A DNA stretch of 64,000 nt from Melieria omissa (lineage: Eukaryota > Arthropoda > Insecta > Diptera > Ulidiidae): the NCBI GenBank assembly GCA_963971225.1, contig OZ020269.1:44103264-44167263 (forward strand), written 5' to 3'. A program made the position numbers and the translations under genes. The notes beneath the pieces were generated by a model. That model was not told the DNA's origin. It saw only the letters and a program-made list of their open reading frames with translations, and did not search any database. This document shows, one piece after another, positions 34,679-46,400 of this stretch (the first letter of the stretch is position 1; every line of letters starts with the position of its first letter).

Positions 34679-35156
34679 TGATCTCCGCATTATTTACATC
34701 ACCTATATCCGACCTAAAATGGAGTTAAACTCGCACCTCTGGGCGGGGGCTTCAAAAACCCATTTGGAGCTCCTCGATCGGGTGCAAAACCGTGCGATTA
34801 AACTTATAGGGGACATTAGAGCATCCAGCTCTATTGACTCCTTGGAACATCGTCGAAACGTGGCATGTGTGGTGTTATTTTACCGATACTTTTTCGGTAA
34901 CTGCTCAGTGGAGATGAGCAGCTTGATGCCATCACTCCGGGTATTCCCCCGGGCAACCTGTTTGAACACTGGCGCCCATGCATTCCACGTCGAAACGATG
35001 TTCCAGCGCTCTACGCACTGCAGGGAAAGTTCGTTTCTGGCCCGTACAGCGCGATTGTGGAATGGTCTCCCTGTGGATATTTTCCCCAGCACTTATGATC
35101 TCGATGGGTTCAAAGCAAGAGTCTATAACCACTTCACTCATAACCCTATCTCCTAA
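34679..35156 (+). pseudogene. LINE element X, C-terminal piece
   Basis: The element X frame resumes after the RTE insertion (DLRIIYITYIRPKMELNSHLW) and runs to TAA 35154-35156. It has the typical DRVQNRAIKLIGD and C-terminal LWNGLPVDIFP...F(K)ARV segments common to CR1/Jockey-type RT C-termini. The 3' UTR probably extends to about 35280, with no clear tail. Confidence 0.78.
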
Positions 35157-35280
35157 CCTTTATATTCTTCCTGAACCAACGTAATGCCTCTCATTATTAG
35201 GGGTTATCCGCTGCGCGTTCGAGTCAAAAAAACCTGTTAACTGTTGCAAAAAATAATGCAATTATTCTCTTCAAAAACTT

Positions 35281-35985
35281 TTAGTACTTAAGTCCCTGGT
35301 AACAACGGTAAATCGGTGTTCATTACTTTCGTACAGATCACTTGGTTCCTTTTGGTTTTTTCTGGAACCCTTTTCCTAATCGGCAATTATTTAGCCTGAC
35401 CTGATGGTGTTTATTTATTATTTGAATTTCTTTAATTTAATTTTACATTCTCAGCCATAGGCTGGAATTCAACCATTCCGGGTTAGAATCAACACTTCAA
35501 AACGGCTAAAATTGTATCTGCATAAGACATGATTTAGTGTTGTATAGAGATTCCTAATAATGGATTCCCCGTGCTCCGGAACCCCTAATTTTATGCGGTT
35601 CGAAGAAAATTGCAGAAATCAAAGCATTGGGGTCCTAAAGTGGGGTCTTATGGCGTTCCTGGGAAATTCGATACATTACTGCACAGTTGCTCAAGATTGG
35701 CTCTTATAGGGTTAAATCTATGACCTCCACTTCGTTTTCCTTTTGAACATTTTAAACATACTCATTCACTATGTCGATCCGTGATCCGGTGCTTCTATAC
35801 AAAATTATCGTTTTATAAAATGGATTCTCAACTTGCCTCCCACTTATTAAATGCAACGCTCATTTATTTTCCGTTCCGAATGTTTTTTTTAAACAAATCT
35901 ACTTTCTATCTCCAACTCTTAAGGAGGCTGTCAGATGATACAAAACTTATAATTTTAAATGGAATTGGCTCCCCATTTGTAAATG
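35281..35985. other. intergenic, nothing recognised
   Basis: AT-rich unique-looking DNA. No supported ORF, repeat or RNA gene seen. Confidence 0.4.
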
Positions 35986-35987
35986 TA

Positions 35988-36513
35988 CAGTGGGTGGTCA
36001 AGCAATTAGCACGCTTACGAAAATCTAAATTTTCATGTTTAAGTGGTTTAAGACGTACTAAAATAGTTTCCCAACGCTTTTTGTTTTCGTGTTTGCTAAG
36101 CTTGTTTGTCCCACAGTATTTCGAATAGTATTTGTGAGGTTATGTGCCATGGGTGAGCAAGATAACGGCACTTTGTTAGCAGCAATATTAAATTGAACAT
36201 TTGTAGCAAATCTGTAATAGTGAAGTGTGCATTCGAATTGTGAAATCATTATGAGAAAATCGTGAATTTGGGAATAAAATAAAAAGAAAAACTATATATT
36301 GAAAAATACTCGCAACCAGACTGGGTAATTATTGTTTTAAGTAGTTTGGAACGGTGTAAACGGAAAAAACTGTACAATTCACTTTAAAAATATCTTCTTA
36401 TTTGTTCTGAAATTAAAATATAATTGAATTAAAAAAAAACATTTTAAGACTTTGTTTTAAACATAAAAAGCGTTTGGTTGCTTGAAGCGTGCTAATTGCT
36501 TGACCACCCACTG
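35988..36513. mobile_element. TA-flanked MITE with 29-bp inverted repeats (Tc1/mariner type)
   Basis: Ends start CAGTGGGTGGTCAAGCAATT and match as inverted repeats over about 29 bp; TA is at 35986-35987 and 36514-36515. 526 bp, AT-rich, no transposase. The CAGTG terminus and TA duplication place it with Tc1-like elements. Its right edge is 5 bp from the next transposon at 36519. Confidence 0.85.
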
Positions 36514-36518
36514 TAGTA

Positions 36519-37805
36519 CAGGGTTTTCCAACAAGAGGTGTTATTTTGGTATTCAAAGAAAAATGCCATTTTTTGAGATAAATGATCGGATGTTTATTTC
36601 ATAATAAAGAGGAAGGTATGCAGTTAATAATGAAAAACAACATCAGCCAAACGGCCACCACGACCACGCGTACAGGACCATATCCTTTTCATGAAATTTT
36701 CCATAACCAAATTGCAAAGTGGCTGCCCTATGTCCTCGATAGCCTCACGAATTCTATCTTTGAGGTCTTGAATCGACGCTGGGCTGTTGGCGTACACCTT
36801 ATCTTTCACGTGGCCCCAAAGGAGAAGTCGCAAGGTGTTAAATCACAAGATCTCGGTGGCCAATTGTGATCACCTCTTCCAGAGATAACACGGGCCGGAA
36901 ACTTTTCCCGTAAAAGAGCAATGGTTTCGTTGCTTGTGTGGCACGTAGCGCCGTCTTGTTGAAAGTAAACGTTGTCCAGATCAATACCATCCAACTCCGA
37001 CCATAAATCGTAATCATTAATCATCTCTCGATAGCGCAATCCATTCACCGTAACTGTTGATCCAACCTCATTTTCGAAAAAGTAAGGTCCAATGACCCCG
37101 CCGGACCATAAACCGCACCAGACAGTCACACGTTGAGGATGGAGAGGCTTCTCAACAATAACTCTTGGGTTTTCCTAGCCCCAGATGCGATAATTTTGCT
37201 TGTTGACGTAGCCACCGAGGTGGAAATGGGCCTCATCAGTCAAGATGATTTTTCGATGGAATTCCGGATCATTTTCATGCATTTCAAGGACCCAATCAGC
37301 AAAGACACGACGTTGTTGATGATCGGTCGGCTTGAGTTCTTGTGTTAACTGAACTTTATAAGCCTTAAGACCCAAGTCTTTATGCAAAATACGGTGTAAT
37401 GACGTTTTTGGAATGCCCAATTCCAAAGAACGATGAGGAATCGACAAACCTGGGTTTTCTTCAACACTTTGGGCTACAGCAGCAATATTCTCAGTTGTTC
37501 TTGAGCGACGTGCACGGGTTTTATTCTTCACATCACTAACTTGTCCCAACAGCTCGAATTTTTCCACCAATTTCTGTATTGCTTCACGACGACCCAAAAA
37601 TGCTTTAGTTTTGCGAACTGTGACTGCAAGATTTTCACCATTTTTGTAGTGAATTTTAATAATTTCAATGCGTTGTTGAAGCGTGTATTGTTCCATTTTT
37701 AGTAATGGCGTAGTTTCTACTTGTCAAATGTCAAAGAATAAAAGCTTCAAAAGTGAAAGCTTCCGAAATACCGGCTTCAAAATAACACCTCTTGTTGGAA
37801 AACCC
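36519..37805 (-). mobile_element. mariner-superfamily transposon, about 1.29 kb
   Basis: Inverted repeats contain AGGGTTTTCCAACAAGAGGT and extend about 30 bp at both ends, with TA at 36517-36518 and 37806-37807 (the first terminal base differs between ends). It encodes the transposase at 36624-37696. Confidence 0.85.
36624..37696 (-). pseudogene. mariner-type transposase with DUF4817-like N-terminus
   Basis: Starts at ATG 37696. Helix-turn-helix pair (YTLQQRIEIIKIHYKNGEN; IPKTSLHRILHKDL). First catalytic Asp in LTDEAHFHLGGYVN (about 37210), second in FQQDGATCHTS (about 36955), third in RSCDLTPCDF (about 36840); spacing from the second Asp is 36 residues to SCD or 41 to CDF. A TAG at 37175-37177 interrupts the frame after YRIWG, and a frameshift near 36830 precedes the C-terminus. 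The spacing and N-terminus suggest a rosa-like mariner rather than Tc1; assignment tentative. Confidence 0.8.
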
Positions 37806-37807
37806 TA

Positions 37808-38924
37808 TAGTTAAGTAAACGAGGAAACATATTGGAAACTACTAAGCCACTTTGAATGATTTAGCAGCGGTCGGCAACATTCTTGAATACAAAAACTACA
37901 AAATTATTTAAGGTTAAAAAAATCGCCAAAAAAAAACCAAGTTGTGTGGTTGTCAATTTTTGGATTTGTACGAAGCAAAAATCGAAATGTATTATCGAAA
38001 CTCCATTAACCTCCCTATTTGGAATATATTTGTAAATAATTTTCTGAAGTTATCACATTTTTCTGCCAAGAACAAAGCACAGGTTGGTTTATTGATATCG
38101 ACATGCAACTAAACGGTCACGAATTTACGTATGGGTCTTCACTGAAAAATATCTATTATTCATATTCGCTTATATATGCGCAGCTGAAAGTTTTACATCA
38201 TAATGTGCATACTTGCCAAAATAAAATATAAACAAATTTCGAAAGTGACATGAAGTAAATGTGTTTTTAAAATTCACGTTTAAAGTTTCAACTAACTTTT
38301 TATTTACTTGTTTTATTTGTTTCATGTTTTCATAACGGTACTGCTCAGAGGTTAAAAGAATCAGCAACAATTTTTTCTTGCAAAACCTAAATTATATGAA
38401 CCTTATATTATGTTGAAACTGAAACTTAAAATGTATTTCGCTAAGCAAAACTATAACAAAATTCGGATGTTTAATTTTGTTGTAATTTGAATTCGAATAT
38501 AAAAATAACTATTTAAGTGGTCCCTCCCAAACGAGAACGCCAAATTTACATGGCCAAAAACGACATAGCCACGTTATTTCAAAGAAGAGCCAACTCGAAA
38601 AATAAGGCTGCGTAGTTACAGCGGTTGTTGTAAACAACCAGATGTCAAACTGACCGTCATTAAACAGTGTGGACGGTCGAGTTCAACACAAAGCTCTTTT
38701 ATTTAAACTAGTTTAAGGGAGTCAGTTTGAACATAATATTACGACAGAGTAAGTTTTGAAGTATTGAAGACCAAAGGGAAAGCAAAAGTTAGGAATACGT
38801 ACACAATTTTTTCAAGGTTAATTTAAGAGCTCATACTTCTTGTTATCCAATATTTTTTCTTAAAAATTTACATTTATCTCAATTGAAGTATTTTCGACAA
38901 AACAATATTTTATTATTTAATTTT
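37808..38924. other. probable host intronic/intergenic DNA, nothing recognised
   Basis: AT-rich, no supported ORF. If the exon at 39462-39587 belongs to a larger minus-strand gene, this could be its downstream intron. Confidence 0.4.
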
Positions 38925-39260
38925 GGCTCATTTGCAACACTGGGGGACGTGGACACAACTGAACATTTCATCTGTCACCGTCTAGCGTTCTCAAGAAGCA
39001 GAGGCGCATGTTGGGCAACAATGTATTGAATATGAGAAAAGCTCATATTCTGTTTCTTCCCGACCTCCTCAACTTCCTGAAAGAAATAAATAACTCTATG
39101 GGAGAGAGAACCCCTAATCCATTTCATGATTCTGCTCTCCTTTCCCTTTCCTCTCTGACACTCACTCCATTGGGCACAGTACAATAGTCCGAATGGACTA
39201 AGTGCTATGGAAGGTTTGTAATCTTCCAGCCCACACTAATGCTCAAAATTCCACCGTTGA
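38925..39260 (+). pseudogene. decayed LINE C-terminal relic
   Basis: Plus-strand translation gives a DVDTTEHFICHRLAFSR-like knuckle (H-x4-H/C context), then after a frame change LGNNV...LPDLLNFLKEI. A GTVQ-containing tail follows. This is the pattern of the extreme C-terminus of R1/LOA-like LINEs. Too short and degraded to classify. Confidence 0.4.
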
Positions 39261-39461
39261 AATAATCATTTTCTAAAGAGTCGCAGTAGTGTAACTGTAA
39301 ACTACAGCGATTTTACAAAGACACCAGAATAAAATCTTAATGCTAAGTATAGTAAAAAAATGAATAGTAAGTAATTAAAACTTTAACAGAGAAAATTAAA
39401 ATATATTTGAATTTAAGTATTAATTATGTATTGTTCTATACAAAAAAATTGAGTTACTTAC

Positions 39462-39587
39462 TGGTGTTAGCAGCGTAAACATTAGTAAAGGAGTTGATGA
39501 AAGTCCTAAGAGCCATCTCCATCCTAAACTTGGCAAAATGGCAAGGGCCAGAGCAACTTCAAAACAGGCGCCCAATGCCCAAAAACA
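39462..39587 (-). CDS. host exon: SVOP/SV2-like major facilitator transporter (partial)
   Basis: On the minus strand a 126-bp (42-codon, phase 0) open block is bounded by an acceptor (ttgcag, 39588-39593) and a consensus donor GTAAGT (39456-39461). It encodes CFWALGACFEVALALAILPS and then LGWRWLLGLSSTPLLMFTLL. This is the signature of a membrane helix, the GWRWLL loop and the next helix in synaptic-vesicle-2-related transporters. Membrane transport protein; substrate unknown. The flanking exons are not visible, so they lie beyond nearby repeats or outside the window. The only convincing host gene piece here. Confidence 0.75.
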
Positions 39588-39673
39588 CTGCAATATATAT
39601 GTACATGAAATAATTAATTATTACTATTGGTTTAGGATTACTAATCATGAAAACATCTTAGTTCTTAATAATA

Positions 39674-40971
39674 AAGGCTGTCCACACCAAAATTTGGTCA
39701 CTTTAAAATGTATATAAAATAAAAAACAATGATATTTTTCTAAAAAAATTTGTTGTATTTGTAACTAGATACTTTAAAGAAATGTTATATAACATACGTT
39801 TTAATATGCTATTTTTCGTATGCTACCAGGCGCACTTTTTGCCGAACTGTTCCCATCATTTTTTGCACGAGGTCCTGCGTGACTTTTTTTGACGCCCACA
39901 ACCATTTCGAACGGAACTTTTTTTCTGTATTGATGGAGCCACGTGTGCTTTTTAAGATTCTCTTAACAATAGACCAATAATTCTCTATTGGTCGCAGCTC
40001 CGGGCTATTGGGGGGATTGCAGTCGCGAGCAACGAAAAACACTCCATTGTCCTTATACCACTTTAGGACGTCTCAAGCATAGTGACAACTAGCGAGGTCG
40101 GGTCAAAACAGAGTACCCACATTATGGCTTTTTATAAAAGGCAGAATACGCTTTTCCAAGCACTCCTTTTTGTGAATTTCTGCATTTATTGTGCCCGATG
40201 TAACGAAAGGATCCGTTTTCCTACCACAGGAGCAAATCGCTTGCCAAACCATCAGTTTTTGTGGAAATTTGGAACGTTTTTTTATTTTTACGTCATCAGG
40301 TGCATCTTGTCGTGATTCTGCAGTGTAAAACTCTTGTCCCGGGATATATTTAAAATTCTTAAAACAGTAAGTTTCATCAGCCATTACAACACATTTAAAT
40401 TTGGTCAATTGTGTTTCATAAAGTTTTCTGCATCGCTGTTTTGCTGTCAAATTTTGTTTGGCGTTACGATCGGGCACCACTTGAGCTTTATAAGTTTTCA
40501 AACCTTCTTTTTCTTTTACTTTTTGTACAAATGATTTCGACATGCGAATTTTTTTTGCTACTGCACGAGTGGATATCCTTGGATCCTTTTTAAACTCTTG
40601 CTTCACTTTTTTGCGCTGTGAATATCGCTTTGGTTATTGTTTCCACCACTTCCTTTTTTAGAATCTAAGCACAAACGATTATTGAAGTTTTTTAAAACAT
40701 TTATCACCGTAGATGGTGCGAAATTTAGTTTTTTTGCAATTTTCCGTGCGCTATGTTGTCTGTTCGAAATAAATTCGTGTAAAATCAATTTTCGCTTCTC
40801 CAATTGGCTTACCATTTTAAAAGAATCAAAGAACTTAATGAAAATAATTTTAATGGAGAACTTACATTTGAATCATCGCATGTTTAGATTTGAAAATGTT
40901 TATGAAAAATAAGTCGTAACATGAGGCACAGGGGTGTTTTTTAGTGACCAAATTTTGGTGTGGACAGCCTT
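39674..40971 (-). mobile_element. DD37E Tc1/mariner-superfamily transposon, 1.3 kb
   Basis: Inverted repeats start AAGGCTGTCCACACCAAAAT (about 29 bp) at both ends, with TA at 39672-39673 and 40972-40973. Encodes the transposase at 39809-40815. It lies immediately upstream (minus strand) of the host SVOP-like exon, presumably in its intron. Confidence 0.87.
39809..40815 (-). pseudogene. DD37E transposase, broken
   Basis: Starts at ATG 40815. N-terminal helix-turn-helix (HSARKIAKKLNFAPSTVINVL). A shift near 40610 precedes a second HTH (STRAVAKKIRMSKSFVQKV). First Asp in VVMADETYCF (about 40385); second Asp in PDLASCHYA (about 40090), next to stop codons near 40068 and 40102; Glu in SPELRPIENYW (about 39975). 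Counting from the second Asp gives 37 residues to the Glu, the ITmD37E spacing. C-terminus at 39809. Non-functional. Confidence 0.82.
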
Positions 40972-40973
40972 TA

Positions 40974-41361
40974 TAATAATAAACATAGTTCTTGAAGGAA
41001 GTTTTGTGTGTGTTTAAAGCAGATTCAACCAAAAATTATATTCCCGCCATATAGTCTCGCCCTTATGAACTGAGCTCCATTGCATTTTCATAATTTTGTC
41101 ATCTTCATGTTCTGCGGAAATAAAAAAAAATGTTTCCTTTAAGCAACTTCATCGTTCTCTTTCCTCCCTTTGAGCGTCAAATTTAGAAAAACCCTGAAAT
41201 ACGTATTTCGAAATTTTTTTTTTTAGTATATGCTAGCCCTATTACCGTTCGCGAGTCGCATGAAAATTTAAGCGAGTCGCAGCATTTCGTATTATTCTCG
41301 TATCGAGTAGCCGAATTCAATTCGCCTGAACTATCAAAATCAATCGAATAGGAAAAAATGC
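40974..41361. other. flank of gypsy A, no gene
   Basis: AT-rich sequence with two gcgagtcgca motifs (about 41245-41280). Similar cgactcgct-like motifs occur right after element A (47385), suggesting that the gypsy inserted into an older repeat or promoter region. No ORF supported. Confidence 0.35.
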
Positions 41362-41365
41362 ATAT

Positions 41366-41833
41366 TGTAACGATAAGACAGTCTGTCGCTGTGCAAAGCA
41401 ACCCTGTCGCTACGCGCCGTGCCATAATTCAACCTGGCAATGATGACCGCGATAATGGAAACTTTTAGTCCAACCAGGCAATGATGGCCGCGATAATGGA
41501 AACTTTTAGTCCAACCTGGCAACGATGGTCGCGATCATCATGGAAACCTTTAGTCCACTCTGGAATGTGCGAGAACGATCTGCGCGATGGCCGGACAGGT
41601 ATAAAAGGCAGCCGGGTGCGGCGCACCGAGTCAGTCTGATTTTGACTACTGAAGGTGCTACACGAAGTAATTGAGCAAATACTTAAGTGTAAAGACAGTG
41701 AAGTGCAAACCTGTGAAATAAAATGATTGTTGGTTTATTTTATTGACTGCGTTTGAGAAACTAAGTGTGTTTTATTTTCAAATTACGCAATCCAGAGATA
41801 CGTACTAGACCACTAGAACTAACATTCGTAACA
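41366..41833 (+). repeat. 5' LTR of gypsy A
   Basis: 468 bp, TGTAACG...CGTAACA. It contains three 41-bp tandem units (from 41431, 41472 and 41513) in U3. TATA box and initiator are at 41600 and 41631, and AATAAA at 41717-41722 is placed as expected for R. Confidence 0.92.
41600..41637 (+). promoter_or_regulatory. LTR core promoter: TATA box and initiator
   Basis: TATAAAA at 41600-41606 and an arthropod-type initiator TCAGTCT at 41631, 31 bases downstream, which is the canonical spacing. The start of R is predicted at about 41633. The 3' LTR carries the same pair at 47150 and 47181. Confidence 0.8.
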
Positions 41834-41835
41834 TT

Positions 41836-41854
41836 TGGTGTCAGAAGCGGGATT
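41836..41854 (+). other. primer-binding site, tRNA-Leu type
   Basis: TGGTGTCAGAAGCGGGATT begins 3 bases after the 5' LTR and is complementary to the CCA-ending 3' terminus of insect tRNA-Leu except for one position. It primes minus-strand DNA synthesis. Element B has a related site at 57858-57876. Confidence 0.85.
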
Positions 41855-41906
41855 GTGGAAAATTAAAAATAAACAAAAAAATAAATAAAATTATAAAAGT
41901 GCGGAC

Positions 41907-43324
41907 ATGGTTAAACTCGAGCTGCTGAAGGTAGACCAGCTGAAGAAGGAGCTGGCTGCCTGGAATTTGCCGACTGCTGGCGGAAAGGTGGAGTTGCATT
42001 TGCGCTTGCGAGAGGCGTGTGAATCACGAGGCATCGATTGGGCTGCACACGAGTTCGGAACGCAGGAACAAGAGGCGTCGGCCAAAGTGGAGGAATCGCC
42101 TGCGGGTGCTGCGTCGATCCAGAGTACGGCTGCAACAGCTGGACCATTACAAGCTTTATTCATGAGCCAGCTAATCATTGCAATAAAAGGCATGTTCGAG
42201 ACTTCCAATCGTGAAAATCGTGAAATGTCGGCGCAGATGGCAGCGAAGCTGGAAACTACGAATCTCGAAATTTCGGCAAAAGTCGAGACTGCAAATCGAG
42301 AAATGGCGGAAAATTCTGCGCGCATAGAGCAGAAGGTGGAGGAAATTTCCAATAGGCTGAACGTGAAAGTTGAACATCTCGAGACGCGAATAGACAATTG
42401 GGACAAACGAATTGACGAAATGGGTGAATCCCTGAACAGACGAGTTGACAACCTGGATGAGTCCTTGAACAAACGAGTTGACAGTCTGGAAGATTCGATG
42501 CACAGAAAGATAGACGAACGGCTTCGAGAGGTACAGCCACGAGAATGTTTGCCACCGGTTCAGGACGGTTTTGCTGCCAGAACAGAAGTGCCTACTTATG
42601 ATGGTGCTGCGCCGTTCGATACATTTAAGTTGCAATTCGACTTAGCTGCTTTGGAAAATCAGTGGACAGATATCAGTAAAGGTCGGAGGTTGGCACTGGC
42701 GCTGAAAGGTCCTGCGGCTGAGGTAATCAAATCAGTTCCAGAATGTTTAAGAAGTGATTACGGTGCCATCATGAGAGCGTCGAGCACAACCATACGATAT
42801 ACTACTGTGAGCTGAAGAACCGCAAGCAAAGAGCCAACGAGGCGCTGCAGACATATGCAGCAGACATTGAGCGGCTCGTACAGTTGTGCTACCCAAAATT
42901 TGGTGCTGATGATCTCGAGAGGATGAAGATTGAGTCGTTTATTGAAGGTCTTCATGATCCAGAAACACGTCGCGGTGCGTTGATGATGGGCAAGCCGATA
43001 TTTAAGGAGACGGTGACCAGCGCGATGACATATGAAGCGGCATGGATTGGGAGCACTCGGTATGCACCTGCAAGGATACGCCAGATTCAGGCGGACAACG
43101 ACATTCCGATCCAGGCCATAAGCTCTGAGATACCGGACAGGCCACGGGTGGTCTCCTCTAAAGTTGTTTGCTGGGTATGTGGCAAGCAGGGCCACATATC
43201 ACGAGACTGCCGCCAACGAAAGAGGCGTTCCCGTTCTCGATCGCAATCGCCTGAACCGAGGAATACTGACAATCGAGGCCCAGCCAACAAGCGCAGGGCT
43301 GAGGACGGCGAGTCGTTAAACTAG
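41907..43324 (+). pseudogene. gag: gypsy A Gag: SAP domain, coiled coil, capsid, zinc knuckle
   Basis: Starts at ATG 41907. Residues ~1-35 form a SAP-type helix-extended-helix (LKVDQLKKELAAWNLPTAGG), a motif usually binding DNA/chromatin and unusual in Gag. Then come an Ala/Glu linker, a long coiled coil with repeated METANRE-type units (about residues 90-200) and a capsid region from EVPTYDGAAPF. It ends in a CCHC knuckle CWVCGKQGHISRDC (about 43168-43210) and a basic tail. Near 42780 about 19 bases are missing relative to element B, shifting the frame; the remainder is read from about 42800 to TAG 43324. Confidence 0.87.
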
Positions 43325-43413
43325 AACGGGTCAGCCCAAAGGGGCGTGAGCTGATCCCCACAATCTGCCGCCCCAACGTCCTTGTCCCACAGCTGAAACG
43401 ACAGCCCAGCAGC

Positions 43414-46400
43414 TTGACAATTGAAGGAAGGATAGATGGAAAGTTGTTCGTGTTGACACTGGATACTGGAGCGTCATATTCGATGATAAAAAGGAAACTG
43501 CTGAATTACTGGGAACTGCTGCATGGCATACAGCTGCGGACTGCGACTGGCGAGCACGCGCCGGTGAGAGGGAAAGTTACAAAAACGATTGCTATCGGCA
43601 CCAGCAGCCTGGAACATGAGTTCATCGTCGCGGATATAATGGACGACGTGATTATCGGCGTGGATTTCATGATTAGGCACGGTTTTACGCTGGACCTGAA
43701 GGAAAATGTGCTGAGATATGCCAACGTTCAATTCCCGCTGCGAAGCGTGGCGGTAAGGAAGGTTGTATCGTGTTAACACAGGAGGATACCAGCGAATTCT
43801 GAGGCGATTGTGTGGGCAAAAATGGACGAGGACGATGGGACGAGTCGGCTGTGGGTTGTAGAAGCACCGCAACAAGGACACGACAACATCATCATCGGAC
43901 GTACATTAGTGGAACCTAAGAATGGCAGAATACCAGTTAGAATACTGAACCTCCTGAATGCACCCAGATATGTCGGGAAAGACGAGGTAATTGGCGAGTG
44001 TAAGGAAGCTGTAGCTGTGGTTAATTGCGAGAGTAGCCCACCTGGAGGTAATAGGAAGAACGGTTTCAACATGGACGTCATACCGCAGGAGAACCAGTGG
44101 AGCAGCGAGTTGACGGCGAACCAGCAACAGAAGGCGAGGTCTCTCCTGCAGCACTATGGGTCAATATTTGCGGCAGAAGCAGGCGGAAGAATAGCCATAG
44201 TGAAGCACAACATCGACACCGGAAGTGCAAAACCCATTCGCCAACCGCCAAGACGAGTTCCTCTGGCCAAGAGGGAAGAGGTCACAAATTTGATCGAAAA
44301 CATGCGGATAGAATAGGTCATAGAACCTTCTTCGGGCCCCTGGTGCTCGCCGGTCGTGCTAGTCAAGAAAAAAGATGGCAGTACCCGGTTTTGTGTGGAC
44401 TATCGAAAGCTCAATGATGTGACCAAGAAGGACAGTTATCCACTACCGCGGATCGATGACACCCTGGACACACTGTCAGGCACGCAGTGGTTCTCCACGC
44501 TCGACTTACGCAGCGGCTATTGGCAGGTAGAGCTTGCAGACAAGGACAAGGAGGAAACAGCTTTCAGTGTTGGCGATGGTTTGTGGCAGTTCACCGTCAT
44601 GCCGTTTGGACTCTGCAACGCACCAGCAACATTCAAGCGGCTAATGGAACGCGTGCTAAAAGACTGCATTGGCGGACGTGTCTGGTGTACCTCGACGACA
44701 TAATCGTGATGGGTAAAAACTTCGATGACCACCTGAGAAAGCTAAAGGAGGTATTCAAGCGGATACGAGAAGCCGGGCTTAAACTCAACCCAAAGAAGTG
44801 CTCGCTGTTCCAAAAGGAGGTCAAGTATCTGGGTCATACGGTTTCCGCCCGCGGAGTACATACGGATGAAGGCAAAATCATGGCGGTGAAGGAGTGGCCC
44901 CAGCCACGCAATCTACACGAACTCCGCAGTTTCCTGGGCCTGTGCATATACTACCGCCGATTTGTTCCGGGATTCGCGAACATAGCCAGCAGCTTGCACA
45001 AACTGACGAAAAAGAGCCAAGCTTTCGAGTGGAACGAGAAGCAGGAACAGGCTTTTGCACGTCTGAAGGAAAAACTGTGCAGTGCTCCAATTCTGGCCTT
45101 CTCCGTGCCTGGGGAGATGTTTGTGCTGGATACAGATGCAAGCGGAAATAGTATTGGCTGTGTACTATTACAGATAATAGACGGCCAGGAACAAGTGATA
45201 GCGTACTACAGTAGGGTCCTATCGAAACCGGAACGCAACAACTGTGTGACACGGAGAGAACTGCTGGCGGTATTGAACTGCGTAAAACACTTCCACAAAT
45301 ATCTGTATGGACAAAGGTTTCGCCTGCGCACAGATCATGCGGCATTGAGATGGCTCCTGAACTTTAAGGATCCTGAAGGACAATTGGCGCGGTGGATCGA
45401 ACGACTGCAGAGCTACGACTACACGATAGAGCATCGCAAAGGCAGTAGCCATGGAAATGCCGATGCCTTGTCCCGCCGTCCGTGCAAAGTCGAATGCAGG
45501 CAGTGCTCGCGAGCCGAAAGCAAAGAACAGATAGTGGACGTCAGGCTGGTAAGCGTTATGCCAGAGGAAGAGTGGTCTGCGGAGAGGCTACAAAAGGACC
45601 AGCGTGAGGATGCGGATCTTGCAAAAATCGTCGAAGGCAAGGAGCAAGGCGCACGTCCAGACTGGCAGGAGATGGCCGGTGAAAGCCCGATCGCTAAGGC
45701 TTACTGGGCACAGTGGAAAAGTCTGCGGCTGAAAGAAGGATGCCTGTACCGCGAATGGAAGAACGCGGATGGTCGGACCAGCAACTCCCTAATGGTAGTG
45801 CCGAAATGCAGAATCAACGAGGTCATCGAGGCATACCATAACGACTTCAGTGGAGGGCACCTGGGCATCACCAAAACCGTCGCCAAAATAAAAAGACGAT
45901 TCTACTGGGTAGGATGTCAGGAGTCTGTAGCCGAGTGGATTGAGAGCTGCGACCGATGTTCAGCCGCGAAAGGGCCGACAAGAAGATCTCGAGGCCGCAT
46001 GCAGCAGTACAACGTGGGAGTGCCCTTCGAACGGATTGCTATGGACGTCGCCGGCCCATTCCCAACTAGCACTCAAGGAAGCAAATATGTGCTGGTAGTA
46101 ATGGATTATTTCAGCAAATGGCCCGAAGTGTACCCTATTCCTAACCAGGAGGCCACTACGATCTCGGAAAAGCTGGTAAACAACTGGGTAGCCAGGTTCG
46201 GAGTTCCGTTGGAGTTGCACTCAGATCAAGGCCGGAATTTCGAGTCTGCGGTATTCAAGGAAGTGTGTGAGCTGCTGGGAATAAGGAAAACTCGTACCAC
46301 TCCTTTGCACCCACAGTCCGACGGCATGGTAGAATGCTTTAACTGGACACTGGAAGAATATCTGCGGAAAGTGGTAGGCAGGAATCAAAAGGATTGGGAC

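Noticed and set aside
35781..36128. 115-codon plus-strand open frame
   Set aside because: AT-rich, no domain, and it runs across the left end of a MITE.
41014..41126. Minus-strand exon with acceptor tttatttccgcag and short frame EHEDDKIMKMQWSS
   Set aside because: No donor, no recognised domain and the frame ends soon; not consistent with the SVOP-like gene.
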